A stretch of 64,000 nt of DNA from contig NZ_JSXI01000059.1 of NCBI RefSeq assembly GCF_000803065.1, forward strand, positions 100,910-164,909, in the 5' to 3' direction. This DNA is from Sphingomonas sp. ERG5 (lineage in GTDB: Bacteria; Pseudomonadota; Alphaproteobacteria; Sphingomonadales; Sphingomonadaceae). Every line of letters starts with the position of its first letter. Position 1 is the first letter of the stretch. The notes under the pieces are model-generated. The model worked only from the letters and a program-made list of their open reading frames with translations, was not told where the DNA came from and ran no database searches. Of this stretch, positions 60,301-64,000 are shown in pieces. The translations under genes were made by a program, and so were the position numbers.

Positions 60301-61851
60301 GGGGCTGCGCGTCACCTGCGTGACATTGCCGCGAATGTCATAGGTATAGGTTGCGCTGTTTCCTTCCGGATAGGTGATCGATGTGACCCGGTCATAGCTG
60401 TCATAGCCATAGGTCATGGTGCGGCCGAGCTCGTCGGTGACCGAAGACACCGGACCCGCTTTCTTGATGCGGCGGACAATGCGCGTGCCGCTTGCCGGAT
60501 CGGTAATCGTCGTGGTCGCCGCCGCGGTCGAAGCGTCCCCGGTATAGCTGTACAGCCACGTCCCTTGTCCATCGGAGAAGGAGGTGACGCGATTTTTGCT
60601 ATCATAAGCGATGGTCGAAATCCGCCCCGCCGGCGTGACGACCCGGGTCATATTGCCCGCAGTGTCGAAGCTATATTGCCAGCTGCGCTGCATCGGATCG
60701 GTCATTGTCTGGACCGTATTCTTCGGGCGCAGATAGGACGCGGTGCGCGGATCGATCGTCGATGGTGTCCCGTCATACAGGCCGGGCGTCGCGATATGCA
60801 GTTTGCGCTGCGGGCGATTGGCCGGCTCGGGCGTCATGTTGAGCAGCGTGAAATCGACCGAGGCGTTGTAAAACGGGTCCTGCGAGAAGAGAAAATAGCC
60901 GTTGGAAGACAAGGTGACGATATCGCCACCATCATAATAACCTGAGATGGGCGGGACATAGGCCGTGCTGTAGTTGCCGTCTCTTTCCGCTTTCCGATAG
61001 GGGTACATATAGATATTGCTGTACGCCTGATAATAAGAGGCGTCGCTGCTCCGTACGATATTATTCTCATAAACATCGGTCGCGGTCGCCAGAAAATAGA
61101 TCGCCTTCCCCTCGCGCGACATGAAACGACAGCGAACGGGTATGAGCGTCCGCTTCGTGCCCGACGGGGTCAGCGGATAATGGCACATCAGCTTGCCGCC
61201 GACCGTCGGCTTGATCTGCTCAAACTCAAGCACAACCGTGTAGTTGCTTCTCGAATATGTGTCGCCCGGACGCTCCGTCCAGATCTTGGTCCCCAATTCG
61301 GCGAACACCGCCGTTTCGCCGTCGAGCGTCACCGTATAGCTGCTGCCATCCCCCGGCGAGCTCATCCAGATTGACGGCGTGGGGGGCAGCCAGGCCTTGC
61401 CGTTCCAGCCGAGCGAAAAGTTGAGCGCTCCGTCTCCGTCGCCCATCGACACAGCAGGCGAGCTGATATTGAACGCGCCGCTCAATGTATCGACGCCATT
61501 GGCATCAACCGATTGATAAGTCGGTGCCGCCAGCGACGGGAACGCCGGACCCGATCCGATCGTGTCGTCCCCCGCCATCGCCGCGGGCAGCGCGGCAGCG
61601 CGCGACCTTGCACCTGCCTTTTCGCTGGCTCCAGGCTGGTCGCTCGCGGCTTCCTGCGGGTCCGCCAGCGCAGACGGCAGCACCGGCGGCAGGCTTTTCA
61701 ACTCCGGCGCAGCGGGTCTGTCCTGCGCCATCGCGGGCGTGATGATTCCCGCAGCCAGAATGGTCGTGGAATATAACGCCATAAAGCAAGTGGAGCGAAT
61801 TCTGGCTTTGGAATATTCTGACAATATAATGCCCCTAATGTTATCCATCAC
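57307..61851 (-). CDS. Exported Rhs-repeat toxin with JAB/DUF4329-like C-terminus
   Basis: A 1514-residue polymorphic toxin. The signal peptide ends TPAMA before QDRPA. An N-terminal beta domain (about 100-380) precedes dozens of YD/Rhs repeats (about 385-1280), then the core boundary GRFMQTDPIGYADG...NGADPSGL near 1336. The 178-residue variable C-terminus contains GSEHGVIAAHRDGHG (Glu about 1421) and IIHTHQNG...SD (His 1473, His 1475, Ser 1487, Asp 1488), a JAMM-like metalloprotease pattern as in DUF4329/JAB domains. Start is GTG 61851 or ATG 61848. The Rhs shell would encapsulate the toxin. Sec export differs from T6SS Rhs proteins and suggests cell-surface display. Confidence 0.9.
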   Translation of the reverse strand: MMDNIRGIILSEYSKARIRSTCFMALYSTTILAAGIITPAMAQDRPAAPELKSLPPVLPSALADPQEAASDQPGASEKAGARSRAAALPAAMAGDDTIGSGPAFPSLAAPTYQSVDANGVDTLSGAFNISSPAVSMGDGDGALNFSLGWNGKAWLPPTPSIWMSSPGDGSSYTVTLDGETAVFAELGTKIWTERPGDTYSRSNYTVVLEFEQIKPTVGGKLMCHYPLTPSGTKRTLIPVRCRFMSREGKAIYFLATATDVYENNIVRSSDASYYQAYSNIYMYPYRKAERDGNYSTAYVPPISGYYDGGDIVTLSSNGYFLFSQDPFYNASVDFTLLNMTPEPANRPQRKLHIATPGLYDGTPSTIDPRTASYLRPKNTVQTMTDPMQRSWQYSFDTAGNMTRVVTPAGRISTIAYDSKNRVTSFSDGQGTWLYSYTGDASTAAATTTITDPASGTRIVRRIKKAGPVSSVTDELGRTMTYGYDSYDRVTSITYPEGNSATYTYDIRGNVTQVTRSPKPSVGGAALTTQATYSIDCGTGYRPAVACYRPSDFTDPKGNVTSYSYDIFANPIAITLPAATVGAPRAQTRFTYETKKYYYKYNGAVGESEVTPPVLVSSAACQTLGNCQGTADELITQYGYATAYAEGSGANNTLPVSVTMKTGDGAVLSSAGRTYDIIGNVLTVDGPLPGAADTVTSRYDIARQVTGIVGPDPDGAGVRKPVAQRMTYNLDGQVTLAETGTVASATDADWAGFAVQQRKATVYDSAGRPVIAALAGTGAAETVQQISYDAVGRPLCTTARMNKALYPAIGAAGVLSGGGLPVDACAGGTAGDRIGKTIYDAAGQVIKVQGAVGTVNQIDEVTTGYTVNGQADYVIDAAGNRTDYSYDGHDRLVKTEYPATTKGAGTVNASDYEQLGYDANGNVTSRRLRDGQVIGFSYDALNRVTLKDLPAPDVDVSFSYDLFGRTTGVQKGTMQHILSYDALGRRTREAQPFGAMDYQYDPAGRRTRQSWNDGFYVTTDYDVTGNVTAIRENGAASGVGVLASYGYDDLGRRISLTRGNGTSTTYLPDALSRLSSLTQNLAGTASDLTLTFHYNPAGEIIDRTRSNDGYAWRGAVDVNRNYSSNGLNQYGAANSAGGTTSFGYDARGNLSSSGTATYAYTSENLLKSASGGITAYYDGFGRLLEYDTNVSTRFLYDGNEMAAEIANPGGAILKRYVYGPGSDEPVVWYEGAGTSDRRWLHADERGSVIAVSDGTGAVIGTNTYDDYGIPGAGNIGRFQYTGQAWLSEIGLYYYKARLYSATLGRFMQTDPIGYADGMNWYNYVDGDPINGADPSGLRCVTPGGCGSQPGDITVTAFRDGALTPVHTPVPVQSEQDRMRAMRPEPQSVILDASCAGFPAAGDPFIQAAMLSALSQAFEDGSEHGVIAAHRDGHGAFSKSPFYTSGFTASISGKTIDKAIFSVLYQGYTPQLIIHTHQNGAGPSPLGPSDKRRAKHDGVPHAAIDSKGIVTCSAGD

Positions 61852-61927
61852 AGCTCATTATGATATATTCTGGAGCGGATATTAATCTTGTATCTCGCCA
61901 ATATGGATTCAGTGGCTGAATGCAGCC

Positions 61928-63823
61928 TCAGTCATTGTTAAGAATATTTCCCGTTCCATTGGCGGTGGTGACTGTTGCTCCCCCAGTGGGGAGCAATATG
62001 GTGAACCATATCGATTCAGGAAGCTCGACCTCTGTATCGTCGATTGTCGGGACACTGACGGTTTTACTCGTCTCGTTGGGTGCAAAGGTGAGCGTACCGT
62101 TGGTGCTGGTAAAGTCGCTTCCGGTCGTCGCGGTGCCATTCGACGTCTGGTAATTGACCGAATAGCTTGAAGTCGTCGTGCCCGTCTTGGTGACGGTGAA
62201 GATCATCGGGCTGCCTTCCGCGACCCCGGCGGCGTTGCTGACCGCAAATGATATTGGCGGTGGCGCGGTGGTGTCATTATCGAGAATATTTCCCGTTCCA
62301 TTGGCGGTGGTGATCGTTGCTCCCCCAGTGGGGAGCAATATGGTGAACCATATCGATTCAGGGAGTTCGACCTCTGTATCGTCGATTGTCGGGACACTGA
62401 CGGTTTTACTCGTCTCATTGGGTGCAAAGGTGAGCATGCCGTTGGTGCTGGTAAAGTCGCTTCCGGTCGTCGCGGTGCCGTTCGACGTCTGGTAATTGAC
62501 CGAATAGCTTGAAGTCGTCGTGCCCGTCTTGGTGATGGTGAAGACCATCGGGCTGCCTTCCGCTGTCCCGGCGGCGTTGCTGACCGCAAATGATGGTGGC
62601 GGCCCGGCGACATCATTATCGTTGATCGTGCCCGTCGCCGTCGCCGTTCCCAGCGTCGCGCCGCCGGTCGGCGACGACAAATTCATCAGCACCGTTTCAG
62701 CGGATTCGACCGTGCCGTCATCGATCGTGGCAACCTGGATCGATTTGCTCGTCTCGCCCGCCAGGAACGTCAACGTGCCCGACACTGCCGTAAAGTCGGT
62801 ACCGGATGTGGCGGTACCGCTGGCCGTCGCGTAATTGAGGCTGCCGCCGGACCGGTCTTGGTGACGGTGAAGGTCAGCGTCCCGCCTTCGGTGACCGCCG
62901 TCGCGTTACTGACCGCGAATGACGGTGGCGCGGGGGTGTCATTATCGAGAATATTTCCCGTTCCATTGGCGGTCGTGATCGTCGCTCCGCCGGTGGGGCT
63001 CAATATGGTGAACCATATCGATTCAGGGGATTCGACCAATGCATCGTCGATTGTCGGGACGCTGACGGTTTTACTTGTTTCGTTCGGCGCGAAGGTGAGC
63101 GTGCCGTTGGTGTCGGTAAAGTCGATGCCGGTCGTCGCGGTGCCGTTCGACGTCCGGTAATTGACCGAATAGCTTGAGGTCGTCGTGCCCGTCTTTGTGA
63201 TGGTGAAGATCATTGGGCTGCCTTCCGGTGTCCCGGCGGCGTTGCTGACCGCAAATGATGGCGGCGGCGCGGCGACATCATCATCGTTGATCGTGCCCGT
63301 CGCGGTCGCGGTTCCCAGCGTGGCACCGCCGGTCGGTGCCGACAGCGTGACCGTCATCGCCTCTGTCGGTTCAACCACGCTATCGTTGATTGTCGCGACC
63401 CGGATCGTCTTCGACACTTCGCCAATGGCGAAGCTCACCGTTCCGCTGGCCGCCGTGAAATCGCTCCCGGCCGCCGCGGTACCGGCAACGGTGGTCCAGC
63501 TGGCGCCGACCGCAGCCGTGCTCGCCCCCGAACGGGTCACCGTGAAAACGAGATCGCTGCCTTCCGTGACGGCCGGGGCATCCGCGATCGAGATCGCCGT
63601 CGGCGCTCCTGCCCCCGCTGACGCTGTAGTTTGTCCGATTGCCCGCCGGGTCGAATGTCGTCGACGTTTGCAGGCCGTTATTGACTGTTCCGGTGGTCGA
63701 AGAGGCTTTGAGCCGCCCAAGTTCGTCATAGGTGTAGACCACTGTCTCATCGGCCGCCGCGACATCGGCAAACGACATCATGGCGCAGGCCGCAAAGAGA
63801 AATATAGCGGCGTTCTTCACCAT
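61928..63823 (-). pseudogene. Calx-beta repeat protein with two compensating frameshifts
   Basis: A 632-codon span. N-terminus MVKNAAIFLFAACAMMSFAD (signal), one YD-type unit (VVYTYDELGRL...TTFDPAGNRTNYS), then five Calx-beta domains. The frame shifts at the G5 run 63612-63616 (one G too many) and back near 62842-62850 (one base missing), so the ends are in the same frame but the middle is not. As given, translation stops at 63380. Calx-beta domains bind Ca2+ and occur in adhesins. It lies 76 bases upstream of the Rhs gene, in the same direction. Frameshifts may be sequencing errors in GC-rich runs. Confidence 0.8.
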
Positions 63824-64000
63824 TTTGACGTCCCCCCGATACGGCGCGGAAATCTTCGGCCTCAGCGCTGCATCGAGCAGTTTGTCATATTGACATCAAT
63901 GTCAAGAAGCTAATCATCGACCTGTGCGCCGCGCGCTTTTTCGCCATGCCCGCCACCGCGGTGTTTTGCGCAAAATGTTGTTAAACATATCGTATATATA
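63824..64000. promoter_or_regulatory. Upstream region of the Calx-beta/Rhs operon
   Basis: Contains an inverted repeat TTGACAT-CA-ATGTCAA at 63890-63905, 67 bases before the Calx-beta start. TTGACA is also a typical -35 sequence, so it could be a promoter with an embedded operator. The rest of the window, to 64000, is AT-rich and shows no gene. Confidence 0.4.

Noticed and set aside
61928..62785. Separate 285-residue Calx-beta gene
   Set aside because: Its ATG is inside a Calx-beta domain; it is the 3' part of the frameshifted 63823-61928 gene.
61930..63300. Repeated units as a CRISPR array
   Set aside because: Units are about 300-345 bp, codon-periodic and encode Calx-beta domains; no short repeat/spacer alternation exists.

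Overview
The window is high-GC chromosomal DNA that reads as a sphingomonad (Alphaproteobacteria, Sphingomonas-like). Support for this: the rpmH-rnpA-yidD-yidC-engB block, two large TonB-dependent receptors, an ECF sigma-F/NrsF pair, paired DUF805 proteins, and the hairpin repeats with a TCGAGCGAAGTCGAGA core that are typical of sphingomonad intergenic DNA. The genus is inferred from gene content; no search was run.

Layout. 0-9.5 kb holds metabolic and surface genes: dapE (cut by the window edge), a cupin, a secreted S15/CocE-type hydrolase, a membrane GAF-GGDEF diguanylate cyclase, a glycosyltransferase, a GST, an SH3-like exported protein and a zinc-free MDR reductase. 9.7-12.8 kb is the conserved ribosomal L34/RNase P/membrane insertase block, in which rnpA has no ordinary start codon. 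13-22.3 kb has a MaoC hydratase, an HxlR regulator with its divergent NmrA/QorB-like partner, a LytTR relic, DoxX, TonB receptor 1 and an OmpR/EnvZ-type two-component system. 22.4-27.7 kb is comM split by a 3.7 kb IS1595-like element that carries at least four passenger genes. 27.7-30.4 kb is a patchwork of small and decayed ORFs, a VOC protein and two DUF805 proteins.

30.6-38.4 kb is a beta-glucan/cellulose utilisation locus: a LacI-type regulator, two GGTAAACG operator sites, an exported GH3 glucosidase, a TonB receptor and a GH6 cellulase. The likely logic is extracellular cleavage by GH6, import by the receptor, hydrolysis by GH3, and repression by LacI in the absence of inducer. 39-41.2 kb holds DUF308, NrsF and the ECF sigma factor. 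41.4-44.7 kb looks like an eroded integration site: a truncated integrase, tRNA-Leu(CAA), a truncated hydrolase, SnoaL, a DJ-1/PfpI protein, an AraC/DJ-1 regulator, and an 18-bp repeat of the tRNA. 44.8-55 kb carries a PD40 protein, a GH13 glucosidase fused head to tail with a two-component system and an EF-hand protein, then a thioesterase-acyl-CoA synthetase pair and a GST-SDR pair.

55-64 kb is a polymorphic-toxin locus. A 1514-residue exported Rhs protein ends in a JAB/DUF4329-like domain and overlaps a low-GC putative immunity gene. Downstream are a displaced Rhs fragment and three small AT-rich membrane or lipoprotein genes; upstream is a Calx-beta repeat protein with two compensating frameshifts. 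The best candidates for new biology are this Rhs cassette array, the passenger genes of the comM insertion, and a dispersed palindromic repeat related to a site in the receptor-1 promoter.
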